From: JBGAQP01 sp044220635
GTDB lineage: Bacteria; Pseudomonadota; Gammaproteobacteria; Burkholderiales; Usitatibacteraceae
Assembly (NCBI GenBank): GCA_044220635.1
Contig: JBGAQP010000001.1
Location: 62,001-126,000, forward strand
DNA: 64,000 nucleotides
Reading direction: 5' to 3'
In this document: positions 1 through 9,068 of the stretch, piece after piece
How positions within the stretch are numbered: position 1 is the first letter of the stretch
Layout of the letters: each line of letters begins with the position of its first letter
Position numbers and translations under genes: made by a program
The notes under the pieces: model-generated
Seen by the model: the letters and a program-made list of their open reading frames with translations, nothing else
Databases searched by the model: none
Told to the model about the DNA's origin: nothing

Positions 1-275
1 TGGGTGCGGCCCGGGGTCTTGCTCACGAAAGCCAGGCGGCGCCGGCCGGCGAGCGTGTTGATGGCGCTCGACTTGCCGGCGTTGGACCGGCCCGCGAACG
101 CGATTTCCGGCACGCTCGGCGCGGGCAATTCGCGAGCGTCGTGCGCCGAGAGCGCGTAAGCGGCGTCCTCGAGCCGCAGGCCGGCGCCGCGGCTTCTGGC
201 GGGTCGCCCCCGCCCTACGGTAAAATCGCCCGGTTTCCCTGTCTCTTTCTTTCCTTCTTCACGAGGTTGCCGCAT
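1..275 (-). CDS. engB: Ribosome-biogenesis GTPase EngB/YihA (N-terminal part)
   Basis: This is the N-terminal portion of a TrmE-Era-EngA-EngB family GTPase that helps assemble the 50S subunit. The frame reads PEIAFAGRSNAGKSSAINTL, with the P-loop GRSNAGKSS, then a switch-I-side stretch ending at KTPGRT where the window stops. The start is uncertain. The only ATG in frame is at 275 and overlaps the start of the divergent cytochrome gene. The residues before about position 190 do not look conserved, so a shorter alternative start is possible. Location beside cytochrome c4 and hemL is common in Betaproteobacteria. The identity is firm; the 5' boundary is not. Confidence 0.85.
   Translation of the reverse strand, partial: MRQPREEGKKETGKPGDFTVGRGRPARSRGAGLRLEDAAYALSAHDARELPAPSVPEIAFAGRSNAGKSSAINTLAGRRRLAFVSKTPGRT
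221..226 (+). promoter_or_regulatory. Candidate -10 box of the cytochrome c4 gene
   Basis: TAAAAT stands out in very GC-rich sequence about 48 nt before the cytochrome ATG. No good -35 hexamer is visible at the usual spacing. This is a prediction from sequence only. Confidence 0.4.
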
Positions 276-894
276 GCGCGTCTTCACGGGGTGTGCCGGA
301 CTCATGGCGCTAGTCTACGCAAGCCTCGCGGCCGCGGCCCAGCCGGCGGCGGCGCCCAAGGCCGATCTCGAGCGGGGCAAGCAGATCGCCGCGACAGTGT
401 GCGCGGCCTGCCACGGCGAGGACGGCAACAGCGCCCAGGCCGCCAACCCGGTCCTCGCCGGCCAGCACGCCGAGTACATCGCCGCCCAGCTCGCCGCCTA
501 CAAGTCGGGCGCCCGGGCCAATCCCATCATGGCCGGCATGTCCGCCGCCCTGACGCCGGAAGACATGCGCAACGTCGGCGCGTGGTTCGCCTCCCGTAAG
601 CCCGCCCCGCGCGCGGCCAAGGACGCGGCGCTCGCCAAGCGCGGCAAGACCGTCTGGCAGGCCGGCGTGAAGGCGACCGGGGTGCCCGCGTGCGCGGGCT
701 GCCACGGCGCCGCGGGCAAGGGCATCCCGGTCCAGTACCCGCGGCTCGCGGGCCAGCACCCCGAGCTCACCTACGCCTGGCTGCAGGCGTTCGCCTCCGG
801 GACGCGGTCCCACGTCGTCATGGGCGGCGTGGCCGCGAAGATGACCGACGCGGAAATGAAGGCAGTCTCCGAGTACATCGCCGGCCTGCACTGA
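274..894 (+). CDS. Diheme cytochrome c4, periplasmic electron carrier
   Basis: A 206-residue protein with an N-terminal signal peptide (hydrophobic to about residue 22) followed by two c-type cytochrome domains. Heme-binding CxxCH motifs are CAACH at 43-47 and CAGCH at 140-144. Each is followed by a Met-containing segment (M86/M89 and the HVVMGG region) that can give the axial Met ligand. Length and internal duplication fit cytochrome c4, which typically passes electrons from bc1 to terminal oxidases in the periplasm. It stands alone, divergent from engB and convergent with the diguanylate cyclase gene. Confidence 0.93.
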   Translation: MRVFTGCAGLMALVYASLAAAAQPAAAPKADLERGKQIAATVCAACHGEDGNSAQAANPVLAGQHAEYIAAQLAAYKSGARANPIMAGMSAALTPEDMRNVGAWFASRKPAPRAAKDAALAKRGKTVWQAGVKATGVPACAGCHGAAGKGIPVQYPRLAGQHPELTYAWLQAFASGTRSHVVMGGVAAKMTDAEMKAVSEYIAGLH

Positions 895-904
895 GCCGGC
901 CGCC

Positions 905-2071
905 TCAGGGGCCGGGGTCCGTGGCGCCCTTTTCCGGGGAGGGCGCGACCCGCGTCCGGTTCTTTCCCTCGCGTTTCGCCTCGTAGAGCGCGGCGTCGGC
1001 CACCCGCAGGAGCGCGTCGTGCTCGTCGCCGTGCTCGGGAAAGAGGCTCACGCCCACGCTCGCGCTGATCGCGGCCGTGCGCCCGGCGATCGCGAAGGGC
1101 TCGCCGAGCGCCGCCCGGATCTTCTCGGCCACGTGCTCCGCCCCGTCGCGCGAAGTCTCGGGGAGGATCGCGAGGAACTCGTCGCCGCCGAGGCGGCCCA
1201 CGGTGTCGGAGGCACGCACGCAGGCCTTGGCGCGCTCGGCGACTTGCGCGAGCAGGGCGTCGCCCGCCGCGTGGCCCTGCGTGTCGTTCACGCCCTTGAA
1301 TCCGTCGAGGTCGAAGAGCACGACGGCGAAGGACTGCGCGTCGCGGTGCGAGCGCGCCGCCTCCATCGCGAGGCGGTCGGCGAGGAGGGTGCGGTTGGGC
1401 AGGCCCGTCACCGGATCGAAATGCGCGAGCCGCTCGATGCGCCGCTGGGCCTCCCGGGCGCGCGCCTGGACATGGCGGAAGAGCGCGAAGAGACCCACCA
1501 GGAGCGCGATCGAGCCGCCGAGGATCCACACCACGTAGGTGCGCAGGCCGTCGCCGAGCCGGATCTGGGCGAGGGTGGCCTCGTTGATGCGTCCGGTGAG
1601 GGTCTCCAGGGACCGCTCGAGTTCGGCGCGCGCCTCGACCTCGGCGGGATCCTCGCCCGCGATCCCGGGCCCCCCGCCCGCCGTGCCGCGCCCGCGCGCA
1701 AGGCTCCGGGCGTGGACGACGAAGGCCTTGACGCGCTCGGCGAGCGATCCGGCGGACTCCCGGAAGCCCGGCTCGAAGGCGGCGCGCGGGGCGAGGTAGT
1801 CGAGGTCGGCCCCGATCTCCACCGCGAGCCGCTCCAGGTCGCGCGCGGATGGCGCGCTCCCCGTGAGCGCCTGCTCGCGCGCCGCGAGCTTGAGCTCGCC
1901 GAGCCGCAGGCGCAGACCTTCCAGCGCGTCCTTCACCTGCAGCGCGCCGATGACTTCGCGATTGAGCGCGGTCTCGCGCTCGATGTCGGCGAGCACGACC
2001 GCGGCGAGCAGCATGATCGTGGCCGCCGCGATGGCGAGCCCGAACCCGGCGATGCGCTCGGCCGTGGGCAA
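905..2071 (-). CDS. Membrane-bound diguanylate cyclase (GGDEF)
   Basis: About 388 residues. A transmembrane helix near the N terminus is followed by a roughly 170-residue helical periplasmic region without a recognised sensor signature, then a second helix (YVVWILGGSIALLVGLFALF) and a C-terminal GGDEF domain. The active-site motif is an intact GGDEF at about 295-299. An RASD (RxxD) sits exactly five residues before it, the usual inhibitory c-di-GMP I-site, so an active, product-inhibited enzyme is expected. The start chosen is a TTG at 2071, 17 nt after the hemL stop. No ATG or GTG fits, so the start is moderately uncertain. Probably cotranscribed with hemL. Confidence 0.85.
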   Translation of the reverse strand: MPTAERIAGFGLAIAAATIMLLAAVVLADIERETALNREVIGALQVKDALEGLRLRLGELKLAAREQALTGSAPSARDLERLAVEIGADLDYLAPRAAFEPGFRESAGSLAERVKAFVVHARSLARGRGTAGGGPGIAGEDPAEVEARAELERSLETLTGRINEATLAQIRLGDGLRTYVVWILGGSIALLVGLFALFRHVQARAREAQRRIERLAHFDPVTGLPNRTLLADRLAMEAARSHRDAQSFAVVLFDLDGFKGVNDTQGHAAGDALLAQVAERAKACVRASDTVGRLGGDEFLAILPETSRDGAEHVAEKIRAALGEPFAIAGRTAAISASVGVSLFPEHGDEHDALLRVADAALYEAKREGKNRTRVAPSPEKGATDPGP

Positions 2072-2088
2072 GGCGGGCGGGGCGCCGC

Positions 2089-3378
2089 TCAGACGGCGCG
2101 CGATTCCGCGAAGGCCGCGCGGGCCGCGGCGAACGTGGCCTCGAGCTCCGCGGGGCCATGCGCGGCGGAGACGAATCCCGCCTCGAAGGCCGAGGGGGCG
2201 AGGTAGACGCCGCGCGCGAGCATCGCGTGGAAAAAGCGGTTGAACGCCTCGCGGTCGCATTGCATCACCTCGGCGAAGAACGCCGGGGGCGAGGCGCGGA
2301 AGAAGATCCCGAACATGCCCCCCAGGCTCGCGCCGCTGAAGGCGACGCCGGCCGCGCGCGCTTCGCCCGCCAGTCCCTCGACGAGCGAGGCCGTGACCGC
2401 GCCCAGCCGCTCGAAGAATCCCGGCTCGAGGACCCGCCGCAACGTCGCGAGGCCCGCGCTCACGGCGACCGGGTTTCCGGAAAGCGTGCCCGCCTGGTAG
2501 ACCGGGCCGACGGGGGCCAGCCGCTCCATGATGTCGCGACGCCCGCCGAAGGCGCCGACGGGCATGCCCCCGCCGATGACCTTTCCGAGCGTGGTGAGGT
2601 CGGGCCGGATGCCGAAGATCCCCTGGGCGCCGCGGGGCCCGACGCGAAACCCGGTCATCACCTCGTCGAAGATCAGCACCGCGCCGTGGGCCGTGCACTT
2701 CTCGCGCAGGGTGCGCAGGAACGCTTCCGAGGGCCGGACGAAATTCATGTTGCCGGCCACGGGCTCGAGCACCACGGCGGCGATCTCGTCGCCGAAGCGG
2801 CCGAAGGCGTCCTCGACCTGGCCCGCGTCGTTGTAGTCGAGCACGAGGGTCTTCGAGGTGAGTTCCGGGGGCACGCCCGCCGAGGTCGGGTTGCCGAAGG
2901 TGAGCGCGCCCGATCCCGCCTTCACGAGCAGGAAATCGCTGTGCCCGTGGTAGCAGCCCTCGAACTTGACGATGAGGGAGCGGCCGGTGAAGCCGCGCGC
3001 GAGGCGCAGCGCGCTCATCACGGCCTCCGTGCCCGAACTCACCAGGCGCACCTGCTCGAGCGAGGGCAGCGCCCCCGTGAGCAGCTCCGCCATCTCGAGT
3101 TCGAGCTCGGTGGGCGCGCCGAAGGAAAGGCCGCGCGCGGCTGCGGCGCACACCGCCTCGACCACGCCGGGATCGGAATGCCCGAGGATCGCGGGCCCCC
3201 AGGAGCCGACGTAATCGATGTACTGGCGGCCGTCCGCGTCGGTGAGGCGCGCGCCCCGGCCCTCGCGGAAGAACACCGGCGTGCCGCCCACGGCGCGAAA
3301 CGCGCGCACCGGGGAATTCACGCCCCCGGGGATCACCTTCAGGGAGCGGTCAAAGAGCTGCCGGCTGCGTTCGTACAT
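2089..3378 (-). CDS. hemL: Glutamate-1-semialdehyde 2,1-aminomutase
   Basis: A PLP enzyme of the C5 heme pathway that converts glutamate-1-semialdehyde to 5-aminolevulinate. It has 429 residues, the normal family length. The N terminus MYERSRQLFDRSLKVIPGG, the DEVMTGFRVG segment that binds PLP, and the Schiff-base lysine context TTLGKVIGGGMPVGAFGG are all present. ATG at 3378 is chosen because the family N terminus begins here. The first 29 nt overlap the end of thiE, implying translational coupling in a thiD-thiE-hemL-cyclase operon. Confidence 0.96.
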   Translation of the reverse strand: MYERSRQLFDRSLKVIPGGVNSPVRAFRAVGGTPVFFREGRGARLTDADGRQYIDYVGSWGPAILGHSDPGVVEAVCAAAARGLSFGAPTELELEMAELLTGALPSLEQVRLVSSGTEAVMSALRLARGFTGRSLIVKFEGCYHGHSDFLLVKAGSGALTFGNPTSAGVPPELTSKTLVLDYNDAGQVEDAFGRFGDEIAAVVLEPVAGNMNFVRPSEAFLRTLREKCTAHGAVLIFDEVMTGFRVGPRGAQGIFGIRPDLTTLGKVIGGGMPVGAFGGRRDIMERLAPVGPVYQAGTLSGNPVAVSAGLATLRRVLEPGFFERLGAVTASLVEGLAGEARAAGVAFSGASLGGMFGIFFRASPPAFFAEVMQCDREAFNRFFHAMLARGVYLAPSAFEAGFVSAAHGPAELEATFAAARAAFAESRAV

Positions 3379-4036
3379 GGTTCCTTTCCCCGGGAGGGTC
3401 GTCGAAGAGTCGCGAGATGGCCCGCGCCGCGGCGGTGATGTCGCCGGCGCCGAAGACGGCGGAGACGACGGCCACCAGGTCAGCGCCCGCCGCGATGGCC
3501 GTCGCGGCGTTGTCCGCCGTGATCCCGCCGATCGCCGCGACCGGAAGCCCCGAGGCGGCCCGGGCCTCGGCGAGCAGCCCGAGGCGGGCACGCACCGCGC
3601 CGGGTTTGGTGGCCGAGGCGAAGACGCTGCCGATCGCCACATAGTCCGCGCCCGCCGCGGCCGCCGCGGCGGCCCGGCGCGGATCGTCGTAGCACGACAC
3701 GCCGAGCAACCGGTCGCCGAGGGCGCGGCGCGCGGCGCGCAGGTCGCCGTCCTCGCGGCCGAGGTGCGCCCCGTCCGCCCCGACCGCGAGCGCGAGCTCG
3801 AGGGAATCGTTCACCACGAAGAGCGTCCGCGTGCCGCGGCACAGCGCCGCGAGCCGCCGGGCCTGCTCGAGCCGCAGCGCAGGGTCGGCGGCCTTCGCCC
3901 GGTACTGGAGGATCGCGGGGCCTGCGGCGAGGCAGGCCGCGGCCTGAGCGAGCAGCCGCTCCGTGTCGGCGCATTCCGGGGTGATCGCGTAGAGCCCCCG
4001 GAGGGCGCGCCGCGCCGCGCCCTCAGGCCGGCCCAT
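3350..4036 (-). CDS. thiE: Thiamine-phosphate synthase
   Basis: Couples HMP-pyrophosphate to the thiazole phosphate to form thiamine monophosphate. The 228-residue TIM-barrel protein shows the family signatures in order: LYAITP near the N terminus, LQYRAK (pyrophosphate binding), VNDSLELA, ADGAHLGREDGDL, GSVFASATKP and PVAAIGGIT. The ATG at 4036 overlaps the thiD stop by 14 nt, and the 3' end overlaps hemL by 29 nt. The gene is therefore tightly packed between its pathway partner and a heme gene. Confidence 0.95.
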   Translation of the reverse strand: MGRPEGAARRALRGLYAITPECADTERLLAQAAACLAAGPAILQYRAKAADPALRLEQARRLAALCRGTRTLFVVNDSLELALAVGADGAHLGREDGDLRAARRALGDRLLGVSCYDDPRRAAAAAAAGADYVAIGSVFASATKPGAVRARLGLLAEARAASGLPVAAIGGITADNAATAIAAGADLVAVVSAVFGAGDITAAARAISRLFDDPPGERNHVRTQPAAL

Positions 4037-4862
4037 CGTCCTCGCCCTCCGACTCGCGCGCCCAGAAGAGCCGGTCCGGAATGTGCTGGCCCATGCCCGG
4101 GCGGAAGGCGTGGGCGAGCGCCTGCCAGGTGTAGTCCTGCGCCTCGTAGGCGGCATCCCCGATCTCGAGGCCGCGAGCGAGGTTGGCGGCGAGCGCCGAG
4201 GCGAGGGTGCAGCCCGAGCCGTGGTAGCTGCCGGGAAGCCGCTGCCAGGTGTCGGCGCGCAGCACGCTGCCGCGCTGGTGGAGCGTGTTGATGACGTCGG
4301 CCGTCGAGTCGTGCGTCCCGGTCACGAGCACGTACTCGCAGCCCATGTCGAGCAGGCGCTGCGCGAGGTCGTCGAGGCCCGCCTCGTCGTCCTCGTCGTC
4401 GCCGGCCAGGCGCCGCAGCTCCGGAATGTTGGGCGTGACCACCGTGCTCTGGGGCACGAGGAGCTCGCGGATGGCCGCGACCATCTCCTCGCCGGCGAAC
4501 TCGTCGCCGCGCCCCGAGGCGAGCACCGGGTCGAGCACCAGGGGCACGTCCGGATAGTCCGAGACGACCTCGGCCACGAGCGTCACGATTTCCGTCGAGC
4601 CGAGCATGCCGATCTTGAAGGCGGCCACGGGCATGTCCTCGAGGAGGCAGCGCGCCTGGTCCGCGACCCAGTCCGGGTCCATCGCGAGGAAGGACTCGAC
4701 GCCCGCCGTGTCCTGCACCGTGATCGCGGTGACGACCGAAAGCGGGTGGCAGCCCATCGAGGCGAGCGTGAGCAGGTCCGCCTGCAGGCCCGCGCCGCTG
4801 GTCGGGTCGGAGGCCGCGAAGGTGAGCACCGCGGGAAATGGGGAAGCGCTGGGATCGGGCAT
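4023..4862 (-). CDS. thiD: Hydroxymethylpyrimidine/phosphomethylpyrimidine kinase
   Basis: A ribokinase-fold enzyme that phosphorylates HMP and HMP-phosphate, the step before ThiE. It has 279 residues. Visible motifs are ASDPTSGAGLQADL near the N terminus, VVTAITVQDTAG, the substrate region KIGMLG, LDPVLASGRGDE, and the C-terminal anion-hole and catalytic motif GSYHGSGCTLASALA. It is first in the operon. The 140 nt to the divergent rubredoxin should hold promoters for both directions, but I cannot assign clear hexamers. Confidence 0.94.
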   Translation of the reverse strand: MPDPSASPFPAVLTFAASDPTSGAGLQADLLTLASMGCHPLSVVTAITVQDTAGVESFLAMDPDWVADQARCLLEDMPVAAFKIGMLGSTEIVTLVAEVVSDYPDVPLVLDPVLASGRGDEFAGEEMVAAIRELLVPQSTVVTPNIPELRRLAGDDEDDEAGLDDLAQRLLDMGCEYVLVTGTHDSTADVINTLHQRGSVLRADTWQRLPGSYHGSGCTLASALAANLARGLEIGDAAYEAQDYTWQALAHAFRPGMGQHIPDRLFWARESEGEDDGPA

Positions 4863-5002
4863 GGGTCGGCGGCGAGGCGCCCGCGGGGGTTACACTTGAA
4901 ATCAGGCCTCGGTTGCGCCCTCCGAGGGGGGGTCGCTACCATCCATCGGCCCTCGGGCGCTTGGGTGAGCGTCCATTCTACTCAACGGGCCCCTGTTCGC
5001 CT

Positions 5003-5203
5003 ATGTCCACGACGTCGACCGCCGCATCGCAAGCGCCTTCCCGGACCTGGATGTGCCTCGTCTGCGGCCACATCTACGACGAGGCCGCGGGGGCGCCCGA
5101 CGACGGCATCGCGCCGGGCACGCGTTGGGAGGATGTCCCGGCCAACTGGACCTGTCCGGAATGCGGCGCCCGCAAGGACGATTTCGAACTGGTGGAACTC
5201 TAG
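5003..5203 (+). CDS. Rubredoxin
   Basis: A 66-residue small iron protein with a Fe(Cys)4 site: C18 and C21 in MCLVCGHIYDEAAG, C51 and C54 in WTCPECGARKDDFE. The PDDGIAPGTRWEDVP loop is typical of rubredoxins. It carries one-electron transfer in the cytoplasm, for example to alkane hydroxylases or oxygen-defence enzymes; the partner here is unknown. The start at ATG 5003 gives a normal length with a short Ser/Thr-rich N-terminal extension. It sits just upstream of the Pil-Chp operon, an arrangement seen in several Betaproteobacteria. Confidence 0.95.
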   Translation: MSTTSTAASQAPSRTWMCLVCGHIYDEAAGAPDDGIAPGTRWEDVPANWTCPECGARKDDFELVEL

Positions 5204-5253
5204 GAAAAGGCCGCGCTGACTTCGAAACGGCTTCAAGAGACCACAGTTAACGG

Positions 5254-5282
5254 TTGTTTTAGCTGGACAAAAGGACTAATCT
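5254..5282 (+). promoter_or_regulatory. Candidate sigma-70 promoter for pilGHIJ-chpA
   Basis: TTGTTT (5254-5259) and TAATCT (5277-5282) are separated by 17 nt, inside the only AT-richer patch of the 215-nt leader between rubredoxin and pilG. This predicts a leader of roughly 130 nt before pilG. Sequence prediction only. Confidence 0.5.
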
Positions 5283-5418
5283 GCGCGGGTCATAGTGCGC
5301 GGTCGCGGAGCGCTCGCCCGGGGAGTGGCGAACGGCCGAGGGCGATCCGGAGATGCGGCTCCCGTCGGGTCGCGTCGCCCATCCGGGGCGCCGGGCCGAC
5401 GAACACGACGAGGACAAG

Positions 5419-5820
5419 GTGGCGGACTCAAAGAACCTCACGGGCGTACGCGTGATGGTGATCGACGACAGCAACACGATCCGGCGCAGCGCGGAGATCT
5501 TCCTCATGCAGGCCGGCTGCCAGGTGATCCTCGCCGACAACGGGTTCGACGCGCTCGCCAAGATCGCCGACCACCAGCCCGACCTGATCTTCGTCGACAT
5601 CATGATGCCGCGGCTCGACGGCTACCAGACCTGCGCGCTGATCAAGAAGAGCGGCAAGCATCGCGCGACGCCCGTGATCATGCTCTCGTCGAAGGACAGC
5701 CTCTTCGACCGGGCCCGCGGGCGCATGGTGGGCAGCGACGAGTACCTGACCAAGCCCTTCACCAAGGAGAGCCTGCTCAGGGCGGTCGAATCCCACCTCG
5801 CGAACAAGACCGCAGCCTAG
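5419..5820 (+). CDS. pilG: Type IV pilus response regulator PilG
   Basis: A stand-alone CheY-like receiver of the Pil-Chp system that promotes pilus extension. It has 133 residues when started at GTG 5419, which is preceded by a purine-rich GAGGACAAG and matches the usual PilG length. An ATG at 5353 would add an unconserved tail. The receiver residues are all present: the acidic pair D16-D17, phosphoacceptor D60 in FVDIMMPRLDG, and Lys in YLTKPF. First gene of the pilG-pilH-pilI-pilJ-chpA operon. Confidence 0.92.
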   Translation: MADSKNLTGVRVMVIDDSNTIRRSAEIFLMQAGCQVILADNGFDALAKIADHQPDLIFVDIMMPRLDGYQTCALIKKSGKHRATPVIMLSSKDSLFDRARGRMVGSDEYLTKPFTKESLLRAVESHLANKTAA

Positions 5821-5856
5821 AACAAGAACCCATCCAAATCACCGGAGTGACGTGAC

Positions 5857-6222
5857 ATGCCGATCAAGAAAATCATGGTGGTAGACGACTCGCCCACCGA
5901 GCGCGCGTACATGGAGAGCCTGCTCAAGAAGAAGGGCTACGAGGTGCTGCTCGTCGACAGCGGCGAGGCGGCGATCGAGCGCTCGAAGAGCGAGAAGCCC
6001 GACCTCATCCTGATGGACGTGGTGATGCCGGGCCTCAACGGCTTCCAGGCCACGCGGGCGATCACGCGCGAGGAGTCGACCAAGCACATCCCGGTGATCA
6101 TCTGCACCACGAAGGACCAGGAGACCGACAAGATCTGGGGTCTTCGCCAGGGCGCGAAGGACTACGTGACCAAGCCCCTGAACGAGGTCGACCTGATCGA
6201 GAAGATCAAGGCCCTGGGCTAG
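5857..6222 (+). CDS. pilH: Type IV pilus response regulator PilH
   Basis: The second single-domain receiver of Pil-Chp, thought to act as a phosphate sink or retraction-side regulator. It has 121 residues with acidic residues D10-D11, phosphoacceptor D54 in LILMDVVMPGLNG, and the conserved Lys in DYVTKPL. CGGAGTGACGTGAC precedes the ATG and provides a ribosome-binding site. It lies 36 nt after pilG. Confidence 0.93.
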   Translation: MPIKKIMVVDDSPTERAYMESLLKKKGYEVLLVDSGEAAIERSKSEKPDLILMDVVMPGLNGFQATRAITREESTKHIPVIICTTKDQETDKIWGLRQGAKDYVTKPLNEVDLIEKIKALG

Positions 6223-6239
6223 GCCACCGGCCGGCGACG

Positions 6240-6752
6240 ATGGCGCGGCGAACCGGACTTCGCGAGTTCCAGCTCTCCGTGGCCGAGCGGCTGCGGACGG
6301 CGGCCACGCGCACGACGGTCGCCTCGAGGCTCGGCTTCCAGGTGGGCGGCGACAACTGGTTCGTGGCGCTCAACCAGGTGAGCGAGGTGATCCCGGTGCC
6401 GCCGATGCTCGCGGTTCCGCTCACGAGCCCGTGGTTCCGCGGCGTGGCGAACGTCCGCGGAAACCTCTACGGCATCGTCGACCTCGCCGCGTTCCAGGGC
6501 GGGGAGCCGACGGGGCCCGGCACCGAGCGGCGCGTGATCCTCGTCTCCGACCGGCTCATCGGGGGGGCGGGGCTGCTCGTCTCGCGGATGACGGGGCTGC
6601 GCAACCCCGATCAGTTCACGCCGCGCGAGCGGCCGGCGGATGCCCCGCCGTGGCTCGCGGCGGCGCACGCCGACGCGGCGGGCACGCGCTGGCTCGAGCT
6701 CGACCTGCCCGCGCTCGTGCGCGAGGCGCGGTTCCTCGAAGTGGGCGCGTAG
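6240..6752 (+). CDS. pilI: CheW-like adaptor PilI
   Basis: A 170-residue CheW-domain adaptor that links the PilJ receptor to the ChpA kinase. The domain starts around residue 30 (GFQVGGDNWFVALNQVSEVI), followed by the typical VPLTSPWFRGVANVRGNLYG segment and the C-terminal strands near ILVSDRL. It begins 17 nt after pilH. The ribosome-binding site is weak, which suggests coupling to pilH translation. Confidence 0.92.
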   Translation: MARRTGLREFQLSVAERLRTAATRTTVASRLGFQVGGDNWFVALNQVSEVIPVPPMLAVPLTSPWFRGVANVRGNLYGIVDLAAFQGGEPTGPGTERRVILVSDRLIGGAGLLVSRMTGLRNPDQFTPRERPADAPPWLAAAHADAAGTRWLELDLPALVREARFLEVGA

Positions 6753-6801
6753 GCCGGCAGAACGGGCGCGAAAGCGACAAGAAACGGAGTTGGAGACCCC
6801 C

Positions 6802-9060
6802 ATGGCGAAAGCACAAACGGCGAAACCCAAATCCTCGATCGGGGACTGGTTCAGGCGGCTCACGGGACCGAAGGCGAAACCCGCCGCCCGGCCCGCTTCG
6901 GCCCAGGTCTCCACGATGACCAACCTCACGGCGACCGCGGGGCCGAGCACCGCGGGTCCCGCGACCCGCCCGGGGGGCGCGGCGGGAAAGGCCGCGGCGG
7001 CGCGCAAGGCGAGCGCCGGGGGATGGTCGCTCGCGCGCTTCCGCCTGCCCTGGATCGGCGACCGGCCGATCACGACGCAGATGCAGGTGCTCGGCTCGAT
7101 CGCCCTCGTCCTGCTCGCGCTCACGGCACTCATGGTGTTCGAGGACACGACGGCGCGCACGCGCAACGCCACCTACGTCACCATCGCCTCGCAGATGCAG
7201 TACCACACGCAGCGGCTCGCCAAGGCGGCGGGCCTCGCCGCGCGCGGGCAGCAGGCGAGCTTCCCGCAGGTGCAGGACAGCCGCGACGAGTTCGCGAACT
7301 ACCTCGGGGTACTCCGGAACGGCGGTTTCGCCTTCGGCGAGAACGTGCCGTCGGCGGCGACCAACGAGGAGCTCATCAGCCGCCTCGAGGAGCTCGCGCA
7401 GCGCTGGCCCGAGTCGTCGAACGCGGCCTCCGCCATCCTCGCCGCGCGCGCCGACCTCGTCGCCCTCGCGCAGAACATCTCCCAGATCCGCGTCGGATCC
7501 GAGGAGATGGCCACCCTCTCGCAGGAGCTCACCGGCCTCATGACGCAGTCGGGCTCGGCCCCCGCGCAGGTGCTGCGCGCCAACCGCCTGACCTTCCTCT
7601 CCGAGCGGCTGGGGCGGGGCTCGGCGGAGATCCTCGGCTCCGAGGTGATCGACCCCGAGGTGCCCTTCCTCATCGGCAAGGACACCAACGACATGCGCGA
7701 GCTCCTCAAGGCGCTCGAGACGGGCAGCGACGCGCTCGGCATCGCCGCGATCCGCGACGCCGAGGCGCGCGCGAAGCTCGCCCAGCTCAAGCAGCAGTTC
7801 GCGGGCTTCGAGCAGAACGTGGGACCGATCCTGCGCGAGCTGCAGAAGCTCGTCTCCGCCCGGCAGGCGGGTGCGTCCCTCGTGGCGGCCTCCGAGCAGC
7901 TGCAGGCCGCGGTGGGCCGGCTCCAGGAGGCGCTCCAGGCCGAGCGGCCGATCGTCGCCTTCATCGGCGTCATCGTCTTCGCCTCCCTCCTCGTGATCGT
8001 TCTGCTGGTCACGGGCCTCGTGTTCCTCGCCGACACGCGCCGCGCGGCGGCGAGCGCGGAGAACGAGAACAAGCGCAACCAGGAGGCGATCCTGCGGCTG
8101 CTCAACGAGATGGGCGACCTCGCCGACGGCGACCTCACGGTGAAGGCCCAGGTGACCGAGGACATCACGGGCGCCATCGCCGACTCGATGAACTACACGA
8201 TCGACGAGCTGCGGACCCTCGTGGCGGGCGTCAACAGCGCGGCCATCTCGGTGACGCAGAAGACGGCGCAGGCGCAGTCGATCTCCGCCGAGCTCCTCGG
8301 CGCCGCGGAACGCCAGTCGCGGGAAATCGAGGAGACGACCGCGCAGGTGTTGCAGGTCTCGCGCTCGATCTCCGAGGTGTCGTCGACCGCCGAGGAGGGC
8401 GCGCGCGTCGCGCAGCGCTCGCTCGCGGCCGCCGACAAGGGGCGCCTCGCGGTGGAGAACTCGATCTCGGGCATGAACGACATCCGCGAGCAGATCCAGG
8501 AGACCTCGAAGCGCATCAAGCGCCTGGGCGAGTCCTCGCAGGAGATCGGCGAGATCGTGGAGCTCATCTCGGACATCACGGAGCAGACGAACGTGCTCGC
8601 GCTGAACGCCGCCATCCAGGCGGCCTCCGCGGGCGAGGCGGGCCGCGGCTTCTCGGTGGTCGCGGAAGAGGTGCAGCGCCTCGCGGAACGCTCGGGCGAG
8701 GCGACCAAGCAGATCGGCGCGATCGTGAAGACCATTCAGGCGGACACCCAGGACGCGGTCGCGGCCATGGAGAAGTCCACGCAGGGCGTGGTCGAGGGCG
8801 CGAAGCTCTCGGACGCCGCCGGCCAGGCGCTCAGCGAGATCGACTCGGTGACGAAGAACCTCGCGCGCCTCATCCAGCAGATCTCGGAGGCGACCCACAT
8901 CCAGGCGAACGCCACGAACAAGGTCGCGCAGAACATGCAGGACATCCTGGAGATCACGCGGCAGACGACGCGCGGCACGCAGCAGACGGCGGGCTCGATC
9001 CGTGACCTCGCCGCGGTGGCCCAGGAGCTCAAGAGCTCGGTCGCGGGCTTCAAGCTCTAG
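6802..9060 (+). CDS. pilJ: Type IV pilus methyl-accepting receptor PilJ
   Basis: A 752-residue inner-membrane chemoreceptor feeding ChpA. It has a basic, Pro/Ala-rich cytoplasmic N terminus of about 90 residues, TM1 near 93-113, a periplasmic helical sensor, TM2 near 382-409, a HAMP-like region (EMGDLADGDLTVKAQV), then the coiled-coil signalling domain. The hairpin tip is EQTNVLALNAAIQAASAGEA at about 593-612. ATG 6802 has GGAGTTGGAG upstream. The long N-terminal tail before TM1 is a feature of PilJ. No pilK or chpB methylation genes follow in this operon. Confidence 0.94.
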   Translation: MAKAQTAKPKSSIGDWFRRLTGPKAKPAARPASAQVSTMTNLTATAGPSTAGPATRPGGAAGKAAAARKASAGGWSLARFRLPWIGDRPITTQMQVLGSIALVLLALTALMVFEDTTARTRNATYVTIASQMQYHTQRLAKAAGLAARGQQASFPQVQDSRDEFANYLGVLRNGGFAFGENVPSAATNEELISRLEELAQRWPESSNAASAILAARADLVALAQNISQIRVGSEEMATLSQELTGLMTQSGSAPAQVLRANRLTFLSERLGRGSAEILGSEVIDPEVPFLIGKDTNDMRELLKALETGSDALGIAAIRDAEARAKLAQLKQQFAGFEQNVGPILRELQKLVSARQAGASLVAASEQLQAAVGRLQEALQAERPIVAFIGVIVFASLLVIVLLVTGLVFLADTRRAAASAENENKRNQEAILRLLNEMGDLADGDLTVKAQVTEDITGAIADSMNYTIDELRTLVAGVNSAAISVTQKTAQAQSISAELLGAAERQSREIEETTAQVLQVSRSISEVSSTAEEGARVAQRSLAAADKGRLAVENSISGMNDIREQIQETSKRIKRLGESSQEIGEIVELISDITEQTNVLALNAAIQAASAGEAGRGFSVVAEEVQRLAERSGEATKQIGAIVKTIQADTQDAVAAMEKSTQGVVEGAKLSDAAGQALSEIDSVTKNLARLIQQISEATHIQANATNKVAQNMQDILEITRQTTRGTQQTAGSIRDLAAVAQELKSSVAGFKL

Positions 9061-9068
9061 GGGAGAAG